Shown here piece by piece: positions 55,413 through 64,000 of a DNA stretch of 64,000 nt. Within the stretch, counting starts at the first letter, position 1; each line of letters starts with the position of its first letter. The stretch covers positions 1,059,001 through 1,123,000 of the forward strand of contig NC_084809.1 of NCBI RefSeq assembly GCF_963583255.1, read 5' to 3'. The notes under the pieces were generated by a model. The model was not told where the DNA came from. It made no database searches and was given only the letters and a program-made list of their open reading frames with translations. The translations under genes and the position numbers were made by a program. The stretch comes from Pyrus communis (taxonomy: Eukaryota > Streptophyta > Magnoliopsida > Rosales > Rosaceae).

Positions 55413-57081
55413 TTTTAATTAAATAAAACAAAGGACTCAAAAGATTATACATCGATCAATGAGTCTATTAATGTTGGCGGTTGACCTATGTTATTTCCAA
55501 GCTTTAATTTTCTTAAATTCTAAATATGCAACCTCTGCCTTTAGCTTAAATTAATTAGAACCTTAACTATATGTTGAGATGCCACTGCAGAGTGTTGACT
55601 ATTTGTACGAAAATTAAAGCAGAAGTGTTGACTAGTACTGTTTTGTGTTACTTTCCATCATGCCCTGTCACCTATTGGGAGAAATCTTTACTTTCATAAT
55701 CATACTACATCATCCATTCAACCAAAGACACACATAGGGACACGTCTGAATTTGTATCTCACACGGCCCCTTTCTTGCGAACTCGGAAGTAAGAACGTTC
55801 CTTATATGTCTTTGGTTAGACAGATGACCTTAAATGATCTGATCCTGCTTTTTGCATATAGTCACAGGCAAAAGATTAAGCAAAAAACTTGGATTTAAAT
55901 GAATGATTAATAACTATTTGTACGAAAATAAGGTATAAAACATCATCGGTAACGTGGAAATTAAGAACAATCCACAGTGTGTGAAAGGTGTTTGGATGAA
56001 GGGAAAATTTTGCAGCATGCGGAAAGCAATAACACGATCCTTTTCCCCGTCAATTGTGTAAAAAGTAGGGTCGGGCCGGGATCGGGTGAGTCTAATTTGT
56101 CCAACGAGTCTGCAGTCCATAATTGCCATCCTCTCCACGAGCGTGGATTCACACTCTCCAGCCTCCATGCACCTTCCAGAAGCAATATTACTCTACTTTA
56201 TTTTTACTATAAGTACTTGTGATCATCATATATGTTGTTTTGAATTCCTAATAAAATTTGATAGTTGGGGAGGAAGAATAAAATTAATGTAAAACTTTAA
56301 GTTCATGGGTAAATACTTCTGATTACTTTGAGCTTTAAGCCTTGCAGATGTGATCAAGATATGTTGTTTTTTATTTTCTAATAGAATCAATAGTTGAGGG
56401 AAGGAGAATCAAATTAACCTAATATATCCCTCCGGTGCATATATGAATAAATATTTTTATTTACTTGAGCTTCAAGCGTAGCGTTACAAGCTGGTGATCA
56501 TGGATAGATTTTTCAGCATAATCGGTACATGAGGTGATACACCACGTGTCACTATATAAATGGTGGAATATGTGTGTTAAAAAGTTAATAACTTAAAAAG
56601 TAAAATTTCTCACCACTTATATAAAAACACGTGATGTATCATCTATGTTTCCGTCACAATAAAAAATTTCTCGTGATCATGATATATAACTATATTTAAA
56701 TCATCTTGAACACCAGCAGGTCAAAAACATATACGTTTGTTTTTAGAGACTTTTCTACCATGCATGCATGCAGTATATATCTAACGTAAATTATTAAATC
56801 AGCTATGTTTCGAATCATGGTGCAATAATTAACCCATGCAAACAAGATTAATAGGGAGAGGTCCTAATAATCAATGCAAATGCCCTTTCATTAATTATCT
56901 GAAAGAAACTGATACAAAGTAAAGTGAACGAATGAAACAGGACAAATATGGAATCATTCGACGTTACAAACAGTTATACGACTACGTACGTAGGATCCAA
57001 CGTCGAATTAATTAGGGCATAATAGAACATGCGCATGCAAGTATTCATGGGGTGACGACTAGCTAATTAAAGCTTGCTTGA
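55413..57081. other. Intergenic between convergent pectate lyase and AGP genes
   Basis: Contains R4 copy 2 (56504-56673). Two loosely similar segments near 56230-56350 and 56365-56485 (ATATGTTGTTTTGAATTCCT against ATATGTTGTTTTTTATTTTC, each followed by AATAGAATC- or AATAAAATT-type words and TTTGAGCTT or TTGAGCTTC) suggest a diverged tandem duplication of about 130 bp. No gene is supported. Confidence 0.5.
56504..56673. mobile_element. R4 MITE, copy 2
   Basis: Starts TAGATTTTTCAGCATAATCG and GATACACCACGTGTCACTAT, ends AACACGTGATGTATCATCTA, CCGTCACAATAAAAAATTTC. The two halves are inverted versions of each other and match the other R4 copies. Confidence 0.7.
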
Positions 57082-57891
57082 TCAAAAGGCAAAGAAGGAG
57101 GCGGCTGCGAGCACGACAGCACCAGCGGTGGAGGCAGCGGAGAAGAAGGCTGGGAGGGCGGCGGTTTTAGAGGGAGCCTCAGCGGGCAAGGGTGTGTCCG
57201 CAGTCACAACGTCAGAGGGAGGCTCCGTAGTAGTGTCACGGGTAGGGGAAGGAGGGGATGCTGAGGCTGAGTCATCAGGGGAAGGGGCGGAGGCGCTGGA
57301 TGAGTCGTCGGAAGATGGACCGGAGCTACTGTCCTTGTCTTTGTCCTTGTCTTTTGATGACTTAGGGGAAGAAGCCGGACTGCTACTGCTGTCGTCCTTG
57401 TCTTTTGAGGACTTGGGAGAGCTGGAGGAGGAAGAAGAAGACTTAGGCGACGGTGATGAGCTGTCTTTACCGCTGTCTTTGCCGCTGTCCTTGCTGGATT
57501 TGGGTGAGCTGGCAGAGGATTTAGGTGACGGAGATGAGCTGTCTTTGTCGCTGCTCTTGCTTGGAGCCGGAGCAGATGATGATTTGTCCTTGTCTGATGA
57601 CTTATCATCGTCGGATGACTTGGGCGACGGTGCTGATGGGCTTGGGGCGGATGAGGACTTGCTGTCCGATGATTTGTCCTTGTCTGATGATGATTTGTGC
57701 TTGTCTGATGATGATTTGTCCTTATCTGATGATGGAGAGGAGGATGGGGAAGATGAAGATGAACTGTCAGAGTCTTTTTTATCGTCCTTCTTCGGCGATT
57801 CCGAAGGACTACTGCTCGAATCCGCTGCCATCGCAACTCCGACAACGGCAAACAAGATCAGAGCAATGAGAACCAATTCTCGACGCGCCAT
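57082..57891 (-). CDS. Ser/Lys-rich arabinogalactan-like surface protein (GPI type)
   Basis: A single exon of 269 residues. The signal peptide (MARRELVLIALILFAVVGVA, cut after MA-A) is followed by about 200 residues of nearly pure Ser, Asp, Lys and Pro in loose repeats such as SSDKDKSS, SPSPKSS and KDSGKDS. A Pro/Ala/Ser/Thr part then leads to a hydrophobic C-terminus (FFSAASTAGAVVLAAASFFA) typical of GPI attachment. SP and AP dipeptides are sites for hydroxyproline arabinogalactans, but the Ser/Asp/Lys content is far above that of a classical AGP, so it is better called AGP-like or chimeric. Its likely place is the plasma-membrane outer face or wall. The repeat-rich region may vary in length between alleles. 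A TATA box lies about 160 bases upstream. Confidence 0.88.
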   Translation of the reverse strand: MARRELVLIALILFAVVGVAMAADSSSSPSESPKKDDKKDSDSSSSSSPSSSPSSDKDKSSSDKHKSSSDKDKSSDSKSSSAPSPSAPSPKSSDDDKSSDKDKSSSAPAPSKSSDKDSSSPSPKSSASSPKSSKDSGKDSGKDSSSPSPKSSSSSSSSPKSSKDKDDSSSSPASSPKSSKDKDKDKDSSSGPSSDDSSSASAPSPDDSASASPPSPTRDTTTEPPSDVVTADTPLPAEAPSKTAALPAFFSAASTAGAVVLAAASFFAF

Positions 57892-58051
57892 TTTTCTTCT
57901 CGCTCTTCTTCCCTTTGTTTTTGTCGAAATTAGGGTTTGCTGCAGCTTATAACCTGTTCCGTTAATTCGTTTACTTGCCTTGCAAGGTAGGTTTTTCTCT
58001 TGTGTTTGAGATAGTTGATGAATGGTTATTGCAGTTGTTTGTCTCTAAATA

Positions 58052-58059
58052 TATTTATA
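58052..58059 (-). promoter_or_regulatory. Probable TATA box of the AGP-like gene
   Basis: The minus strand reads ACTATAAATATATTTAG, about 160 bases upstream of the ATG at 57891. The sequence between is a T-rich leader. Confidence 0.5.
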
Positions 58060-58441
58060 GTGGTAAAATATAGAGAAACACTGCGCAACCAAAGGACGTA
58101 GGTGGATCATAATATGGTTGAATGGAAATGAGATTTATAGGACTCAGCGTGGAAGGGAGACAGCATAGGAAAATTGTGGAGGATAAGACACCAGTGTTAG
58201 TTTATTCTGTCATGACCTTATGACCATTAATTTTAAGTAATTACTTAATTAACTTGTGGTTAAGAAGTAATGTGGTTTCTTGGCTGAGCGGGCTTAACGG
58301 ATCATGGTTCGAAAATTACAAGGATCTTGAATTTCGAGCGGACATTCAGAATTGCGTGTTTCTACTCATGCTTTTTGTAAAAATAAACTATTATTAACTA
58401 CAAATTTAGAAAGAAATAAGACAAGGACCTTCCCGTTGTGT

Positions 58442-58593
58442 GGAGAAAATTTTCAGTGTGTCTGAAACATGGGGTGGTACACCACATGTTATTGTATAAG
58501 TGGAGGGAAATTTTATTGTTCAAGTGTCTCTTCATTTATATAATGACATGTGGTATACCATCTCATGTTCCAGGCACACTAAAAAATCTCTTC
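58442..58593. mobile_element. R4 MITE, copy 3
   Basis: Begins GGAGAAAATTTTCAGTGTGT and GGTGGTACACCACATG, ends CATGTGGTATACCATCTCAT and GCACACTAAAAAATCTC. Inverted ends of more than 30 bases, the clearest of the three copies. Confidence 0.8.
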
Positions 58594-59344
58594 ACTTTGT
58601 GATAAGATTTGGTTTTGGGACGACGACGATTAGTTATGCTGCTAATTTTGAACTAGCCACAAAAATATATCATCGCACTTATATGAGTCAAATTTGAGAC
58701 CTTATTCCATTTAGGTGGTGACAACTATGTACTCTACTTCAATTTTTATATTACATTTCACCACTTTTCTAATAGAGATGAGACCTCAAATGTTGGTGGG
58801 ACCTACCTTTATTAGAGAAATGTACAAATGTCATATGAAAGATGTGCTAAGTATAACATCACTCATTTATTTTGATAAGTTTATATATACGCATTGTTGG
58901 CTAGAGAAACTAACCTACGTACAGTAAGGAATACCACTATATAGTAGGTCCGCACAAATCCTGTATTAATGTATGTTTAATAAAAAATGATATTCTTATC
59001 ATATTTTTCATAACCACATTTGTATAATCTCTCTATTAGAGATTGAAAACGCATGTTTTGGTGGCCTTACATCTATCTTAAAAGTAGTCTAAGTGCGGTA
59101 AGTATAGCATTACTCGTTATCAACCCAATGACGGTTTTGTTGCCCTAAATTAAGGATAGACGTTATGTTAAAAAGAAACACAACATTGAGACAACCCTAT
59201 AACTCCAGCAATGCGTAGCCCAGTGAACGTGGGCCAGATAAACCCACAAGCCCAGGATCCAAACTTTTATCCAAATCCAAACCGGATGACCCGACCAGCA
59301 CCTTCTCTTTGCTCCTCTGCCAGATAGAAAACGCAACACAATCC

Positions 59345-60973
59345 ATGGAGGCTGAACCCGCACCTGAACCCGGATCCACAAGCTTCCCCTCCGCCGTCAA
59401 CGGCGGCAAGACGTTGGAGGAATGTCAAACCATGATCCAGAGGAGCCTCCGGAGTACGCTCCTACTTTCCCTCGCTTTTTATTTTCCATTAAACAAATTC
59501 ATGTCATGAATTCTAATGTCTGCTCAGGGTTTAGGGTTTTAGGGCTTTAGGGTTTATCTTTGGTTTCCGTATATTTATCTGCAACCAAAAATGCTTTCGC
59601 TGTCGGTTATTGAATTTGATTTGATCTGTTTCTTCGACAGCTCCGGTGGTGAAATTTCTGTTGAAGCATTTGGAGCAGTCTGGGTGTGGGATTGGAGACA
59701 GGTTCATCAAGGCCATTAATTGCAACAAGCAGATTGCCGGCGGTTATATTCGTGGCGAAGGGGTACAATTCAATCGCTATTCCTCTTCATTTCTATTTGT
59801 TTAGTTGAAAAGCTCTGATTTTTACAGATTTCAGCAAACTTCATTATGCAATTGGAATTTAGCAAATGCAATAGAATCTGTGTATTACTACTTCGAATGA
59901 ATATTTTGTTTCGAAAGTTTCAATCTTCGAGTGAACTGAGTGGCGGAACATAGTTTCTTGTCATTCAATTATCTCTGTCAATTGATTCTTTGTAGAAGAA
60001 TGTTCTGTTGTTCGGAATAGTGTCTGCAGGATGAGCTTCTTCTGAATCTGATATATTTTATCTGTTCTGTCTGTCTGCATTTGTGCTAGATACTGGTGTG
60101 TGGTAATCATATGACAATGCAAGACGATGTCAACCAAGTAGTGATACACGAGCTAATTCACGCTTTTGACGATTGTCGTGCTAAAAACTTGGATTGGTCT
60201 AATTGTGCTCATCATGCTTGCAGTGAGGTGTGCGTTGTTATAGAAACTGAATCTTTTTTTTGTACTGGACGTATTGTATCTTCAAACCTCAAGTTTATTT
60301 GTTTTTCACAAGTATTTACATACCGTCATTCTGAAACAGATTCGTGCTGGCCATCTAAGTGGTGACTGCCACTTTAAAAGGGAATTGTTGCGGGGTTTTG
60401 TAAAGATTCGAGGTCATGAACAAGTGAGTTATTTGGCTTCAATTTAAATAAAAACTAAATGTATATCCTTCAGGATACTTTCTTTGCATATAAAGCGAAC
60501 TAGTCTGTTACCTTAATTTGATTTGGAAAGATGAAGACCAAATACCTACAGTCATAGGAAGGGGGAAACAGACCTTTTCATATATAACCAAGTTTGGATC
60601 TGTTGTACCGAATACAATGTCACTTGATTTCTGTTTTTCTTTGATTGTCTCATTGTGAAGCTAAAAATAGTGGTTTTAATGAATCATGGTAATTGGTTGA
60701 AATAAACCGGAGAGGGAGAAAACATTTCTCATATTCTTAGTTTTTTTTCCATTTGCTTGCAATATTATCATATGCTCTAGTTTATTGTTTGTAGACTAAC
60801 TGTACCTTTTCATCGGATTCTCAATTTGACATTTGAAGGATTGTGTGAGACGAAGAGTTATGAAATCAGTTATTTCCAATCCGTATTGCTCAGAAGCAGC
60901 TGCAAAGGACGCCATGGAAGCTGTTTGGGATGTATGTTACAATGATACCCAGCCCTTTGACAGAGCTCCTTAA
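59345..60973 (+). CDS. ATP23-like mitochondrial inner-membrane metalloprotease
   Basis: Five exons: 59345-59453, 59641-59762, 60090-60227, 60340-60423 and 60839-60973, coding 195 residues. In yeast ATP23 processes the Atp6 precursor and acts as a chaperone for Fo assembly in the intermembrane space; the human relative is called KUB3. The zinc site HELIH (residues 97-101) lies in NQVVIHELIHAFDDCRAKNL. Many Cys are kept (CQTM, CGIGD, NC, VCGNHM, DCR, NCAHHAC, DCHF, DCVRRRV, PYCSEAA, VCYNDTQPF), as in this twin-Cys-rich family. No classical presequence is seen, which fits import through the intermembrane-space oxidative route. The exon 1 donor GTACGC follows CGGA and gives SLR|TPVVKFLLKHL. It sits between the two AGP-like genes and runs opposite to them. 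Confidence 0.94.
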
Positions 60974-61468
60974 GAAACAGTAATAGGTATTTGCCTGATC
61001 GCAACCCGTCAACTCCATGTTTCAAAATTTTAATCTGGCATTCCAGAAGATTGTCCATTAAGAGAAACAGGGTTGTTCCCTGATTATTTTTTTTGGCTGC
61101 ATAAGATATATTCATTTAAAAAATTATTTTCTTTCTTTACATGGCTGTATGAGGAAATTTTACTGTATCAGATTGTCATACAGATTCTACACCGACAACG
61201 GTTGTTTTTTGTGCTTACCTTTCAAAATAATGCCAATTTATCATGCTCATTTTTCCTTCAAATTTGTCGAACTATGTGTTGTTTTATTAATACATACTAT
61301 TATGGTCAGGCCAACAAAACGACCGTGGAATTTATTGGTTCTACTAAGTAATAACTAGATGAGTCTGTTCTGCAGACCCCATAATGTTAGAGGCTATTAC
61401 TCACAGATCGGGATCATGGACCATATGGTGATCACATAGATATCCCTTTCTCTTTCTGAATTTTGCTT
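60974..61468. other. Intergenic between convergent ATP23 and AGP genes
   Basis: The 3' regions of both genes. Nothing else is recognised. Confidence 0.55.
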
Positions 61469-62032
61469 CTAATTAGGTTTAGAGGGAGCCTTGGCCGAGG
61501 CTTGGGGTGTTCGAGCCTTGGCTGGCTTCTTGAAGCTGGAGGGTGAAGGAGAGGGACTAGTCCCAGACGTGGGGGATGCAGCCGGTCTGGTGGACTTCTT
61601 GGGCTTCTTGAAGCTGGAGGGTGAAGGAGAGGGACTAGTCCCAGACGTGGGGGATGCAGCTGGACTGGTGGACTTCTTGGGCTTCTTGGGCTTCCTGAAG
61701 CTGGAGGGTGAACTGGCTGGCGCCGATTGGGGCGATGATGATGGTGCAGACTTAGGTGAAGAAGATGGAGAGGACGATGAAGACGAGGGGGATGGCGCTG
61801 GGGCAGAGGACGGTGATTTAGTAGCACCTGACGGAGATGGAGTTTTGTCTTTGGATGGAGCTTTGGCAGTGGCTGGACCTTTGGCGGGTGATGATGCTGG
61901 CGCCTTGGATGGAGAACTGGACGGGGCAGATCCAGGTGACGGTGATGCTGCTGGTGCCTTTGCCCTTTTTGCTGAAACCCCAGCAATAATGACAACAAAG
62001 ATGAGAGTAAGGACGACCACTTGATTTGCCAT
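61469..62032 (-). CDS. Lysine-rich arabinogalactan protein with C-terminal repeats
   Basis: A single exon of 187 residues. The signal peptide (MANQVVVLTLIFVVIIAGVS) is followed by an Ala/Pro/Ser/Thr-rich backbone with SP, AP and TP pairs (APAASPSPGSAPSSSPSKAP) that suit arabinogalactan addition. The second half has a 26-residue unit (KKPKKSTRPAASPTSGTSP followed by SPSPSSF) present about three times, making it strongly basic. The tail QASAKAPSKPN is hydrophilic, so no GPI signal is present, and the protein should be fully secreted to the wall. Its composition differs from the AGP-like gene at 57.1 kb, so the two are not obvious recent duplicates. A TATATA stretch lies about 100 bases upstream of the ATG. 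Confidence 0.88.
   Translation of the reverse strand: MANQVVVLTLIFVVIIAGVSAKRAKAPAASPSPGSAPSSSPSKAPASSPAKGPATAKAPSKDKTPSPSGATKSPSSAPAPSPSSSSSSPSSSPKSAPSSSPQSAPASSPSSFRKPKKPKKSTSPAASPTSGTSPSPSPSSFKKPKKSTRPAASPTSGTSPSPSPSSFKKPAKARTPQASAKAPSKPN
61525..61705 (-). repeat. 78-bp tandem repeat inside the lysine-rich AGP
   Basis: Units start at 61525, 61603 and 61690 (the last offset by 87 because of a nine-base KKP duplication). Units one and two are almost identical, so the array has changed length recently. Confidence 0.85.
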
Positions 62033-62989
62033 CTTGTCTTTGTCTCAGTTTCGAGTTTTTATTCCGGTCTTTGCAATATTGTTCTTTGAAACAAAGGAGG
62101 TAGTGTGGAGGATGATGGTGAACGGAATGAGATATATAAAGATCGATTCGGTAGGTGGCTGGTGGTGGTGGTGGATGGGAGGGAGATGAAGTAGGAGGAA
62201 TTTGTGTCTTGTTGCAGGACAAGGCTTTTCTTGGAAGAACTATAATTAGAAATCAAAACAAGAACCTTTCGTTATGGGGACATCTGTGATGGTGTTGCTT
62301 CTTTTTACTCGAAAAGCATATATTAGACACCATTTGAGACTCGGTCTCAGATGGCACCTCAAATTAGAAATGCATGAAAATTCCGACATCGTTCAAATTT
62401 AATCCTCGAGGACAATGAACTGTGAGGTGATAACCTTTGGACTTCATGAACCCCTAAAATCCTTTCATTAGGTCACTTGGTTGGATTACGGTGTCATCTC
62501 TTTACGCTTAGATTTGTTATCCTCGTTACAGATTAGAGAAGTTCATATGTCGTGTTATTAAAAAGATATATGTACACAAAAATATCAGTCCGACTTCTCT
62601 CCTTAGTCCATTATCTCCTGTCCTATCTAAACTTTTAACCAACATGTCATTAGTTCGACAACCTATTCATAAATGTTGTTTGTCTACTAATTGTTTGTGT
62701 TATACTTTCTAAACGTTAGTCAACACTGAAAAATAACAGTAATAATAAACATGGTAAATGGCATGACAGTATCTTAATCGTTGAAAGTAAATTAACCATG
62801 TAGAAATTAACAAATTGATTGGTTGTTCCATGCATGCACAGTGTGCCATGAAAAAATTAGGACTCTTGATTTCATTAATTTAATTTACAATGCGTATAAT
62901 ATATAAATATATATGAGTAATTACATAAGTGTATAAGAGGTAGGACTCCTAAACTTATCTAGTATCGTGCCAAACAATTTCTGATAGGG

Positions 62990-63128
62990 TAATGTTAGGG
63001 AGACCGAAATTTCTAAACCAAATGACGTAGTAGTTGATGATTGAATTATTATTTAAGTGTTGATTAACGTGCTTATTTCATATTAGTAAAACTTCATTTA
63101 ATTTAAATTTTTGGTCTCCCTAACAGTA
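62990..63128. mobile_element. R2 MITE, copy 3
   Basis: 139 bp with the best-preserved ends: TAATGTTAGGGAGACCGAAA at the left and TTTTTGGTCTCCCTAACAGTA at the right. The interior (GTAGTTGATGATTGA, TTATTATTTAAGTGTTGATT, AACTTCATTTAATTT) matches copies 1 and 2. Confidence 0.85.
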
Positions 63129-63861
63129 TACTTTCTGATAACATTCATTAACACTGATACGTACGTTCCAATTAATTTCCAAGAACCTGAGATCCGCCTC
63201 AGATTGGACACTTGATCTCGCTCCTTTATGTCTCATACAACTGTTGTCCTCTATCCTTCCACCCGTCCACTCACATATCCTTCATTGCCTGCTAGATGCT
63301 TGCCTTCGAAAGAGAAGACTTACCTAGTCATTGTGTTTGCTACCCACGTCGAGAGCGAGTGTTGCTCACTTAAACGAAGACGTGCGAAAACGCTTTGGTG
63401 GTTTGGGTCTCTGCTTCGCCTCCTTCTGCAGTTCTGATTATGTTTTGTCTACTTGCTTTGTTGGTAGCAGAATTCTTCCGTTGTTAATGTTGGTTGTTTC
63501 TTTCGTTAGCAAAGTGATTTTGGAGCATTATAATGTACTATTTGTGGATATGAGATGTTGTGAAATTAGAAATTTGTTTTGTTATTAATTTGGGGCTGCT
63601 TTGCCCATTTGTGTTTTTGTTAATTTTGGGGCCTTTGGTTTTTGTTGGTGTTGACGGTGAATCTGCTAACTCAAGCGATGGAATGGTGAAGTGCACGATG
63701 GTTGTGGCAGTGACGACTTGTGTCAACGTACTGAGTCTGATTGGATTATCATGTGCTTTGTTTGGACTTGTTTGTTTTTTTGTCTTAATTGCTGCTCGTT
63801 TTTATGTTTATCTCTTATAACATATTTATTTATCAATCAAGTATATGTTTGAAAAAAAAAA

Positions 63862-64000
63862 TTCCAAGAATATAACAATCAGAAAATTGGGTTAGGCATA
63901 GTTTCACGTATATGCAGATGAATTCCAAAACATTAAATTTCCAAGAATATAACAATCAAAAAATTGGGTTAGGCATAGTTTTACATGCATGCAGATGAAT
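63862..64000 (+). repeat. 77-bp tandem duplication at the window edge
   Basis: CCAAGAATATAACAATCAGA, AAATTGGGTTAGGCATAGTT and GCAGATGAAT occur twice with a 77-base period (63864 and 63941). The array may continue beyond the window. Confidence 0.85.

Larger units (their letters stand above)
57892..59344. other. Intergenic between divergent AGP-like and ATP23 genes
   Basis: The promoters of both genes and R4 copy 3 (58442-58593). No gene is supported. The stretch just before 59345 is the short leader of ATP23. Confidence 0.55.
62033..64000. other. Intergenic to the right edge
   Basis: The promoter of the lysine-rich AGP is at the left. It also holds R2 copy 3 (62990-63128) and a 77-bp tandem duplication at the edge. 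A frame of 86 codons at 63560-63820 (+) is hydrophobic (LLCPFVFLLILGPLVFVG, VLSLIGLSCALFGLVC) but T/G-rich DNA gives such frames by chance, so I do not call it. Confidence 0.5.

Noticed and set aside
57074..57952. Long plus-strand open frame of 292 codons, Leu/Ser/Glu/Asp-rich
   Set aside because: It is the exact antisense of the Ser/Lys-rich AGP-like gene. Repeats of TCT/TCC and AAG codons keep the opposite strand open, and its composition (LSLSLSFDD) is an artefact. The minus strand has a signal peptide and GPI signal.
58261..58335. tRNA-like words GGCTGAGCGGGCTTAACGGA and GGTTCGAAA
   Set aside because: No acceptor stem or anticodon arm can be folded around them; they are chance matches.
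61491..62024. Plus-strand open frame of 177 codons opposite the lysine-rich AGP
   Set aside because: Same reason: antisense of a repetitive Ser/Pro/Ala gene, with a glycine/aspartate repeat that follows from the sense codons.
63228..63820. Hydrophobic frames near the right edge as a membrane-protein gene
   Set aside because: T/G-rich DNA codes for hydrophobic residues by chance; three overlapping frames look equally plausible and none has splice or start context.
1..64000. CRISPR arrays, bacterial operons, integrated viruses or autonomous transposons
   Set aside because: No regularly spaced repeats, no ribosome-binding-site-led operons, and no reverse transcriptase, integrase, transposase or viral coat frame were found on either strand.

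Overview
The window is nuclear DNA of a dicot plant. Genes are split by short introns, intergenic DNA is AT-rich, and it is full of small non-autonomous transposable elements. Several of these (a Cassandra TRIM, and MITE families with CCATCTCCAAC or GTTTTAAYGAAAC ends) look like those I know from Rosaceae, so apple/pear (Maleae) is my best guess. That is an inference. I see no coding sequence of an autonomous transposon, no virus-like gene, no CRISPR array and no tRNA gene.

Layout, left to right. 1.0-3.65 kb (+): a TPX2-domain WAVE-DAMPENED2-like microtubule protein with two apparent GC-AG introns. 4.9-5.5 kb (-): a small plant protein with a Cys/His cluster. 6.96-10.3 and 12.1-14.6 kb (-): two tandem cystinosin (PQ-loop) genes with the same eight-exon structure, one carrying two extra intronic MITEs and a repeated C-terminal tail. 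16.0-17.7 kb (+): ATP12, a mitochondrial F1-ATPase assembly factor, tail to tail with 18.5-20.2 kb (-), the succinate dehydrogenase iron-sulfur subunit. 22.4-23.0 kb (+): a RIN4/NOI peptide. 23.9-24.75 kb (-): an early-nodulin-like phytocyanin. 25.9-29.6 kb (-): a ten-exon multi-pass membrane protein. 32.7-34.8 kb (-): an intronless PPR protein. 40.9-41.65 kb (+): a BAG-type ubiquitin-like protein with no BAG domain. 45.5-48.5 kb (-): a CCT-domain regulator. 53.6-55.4 kb (+): a pectate lyase. 57.1-57.9 and 61.5-62.0 kb (-): two arabinogalactan-like proteins flanking 59.3-61.0 kb (+), ATP23, a mitochondrial metalloprotease.

From memory and unchecked, the order Cys/His protein - cystinosin - ATP12 - SDH2 - NOI - membrane protein - UBL resembles Arabidopsis chromosome 5 around At5g40630-At5g40690, so the core looks like an old conserved block into which other genes and repeats were inserted. 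Three genes serve mitochondria (ATP12, SDH2, ATP23); the others act in separate processes.

The gene-poor stretches hold most of the unusual structure: a complete Cassandra element with identical 5-bp target duplications, a related solo LTR, a 600-bp foldback element, a spacer-free 142-bp palindrome, four recurring MITE families, and a chloroplast rps18 fragment that landed inside a MITE within an intron of the CCT gene. All exon models were read by eye from splice signals and reading frame; every multi-exon model closes in frame.
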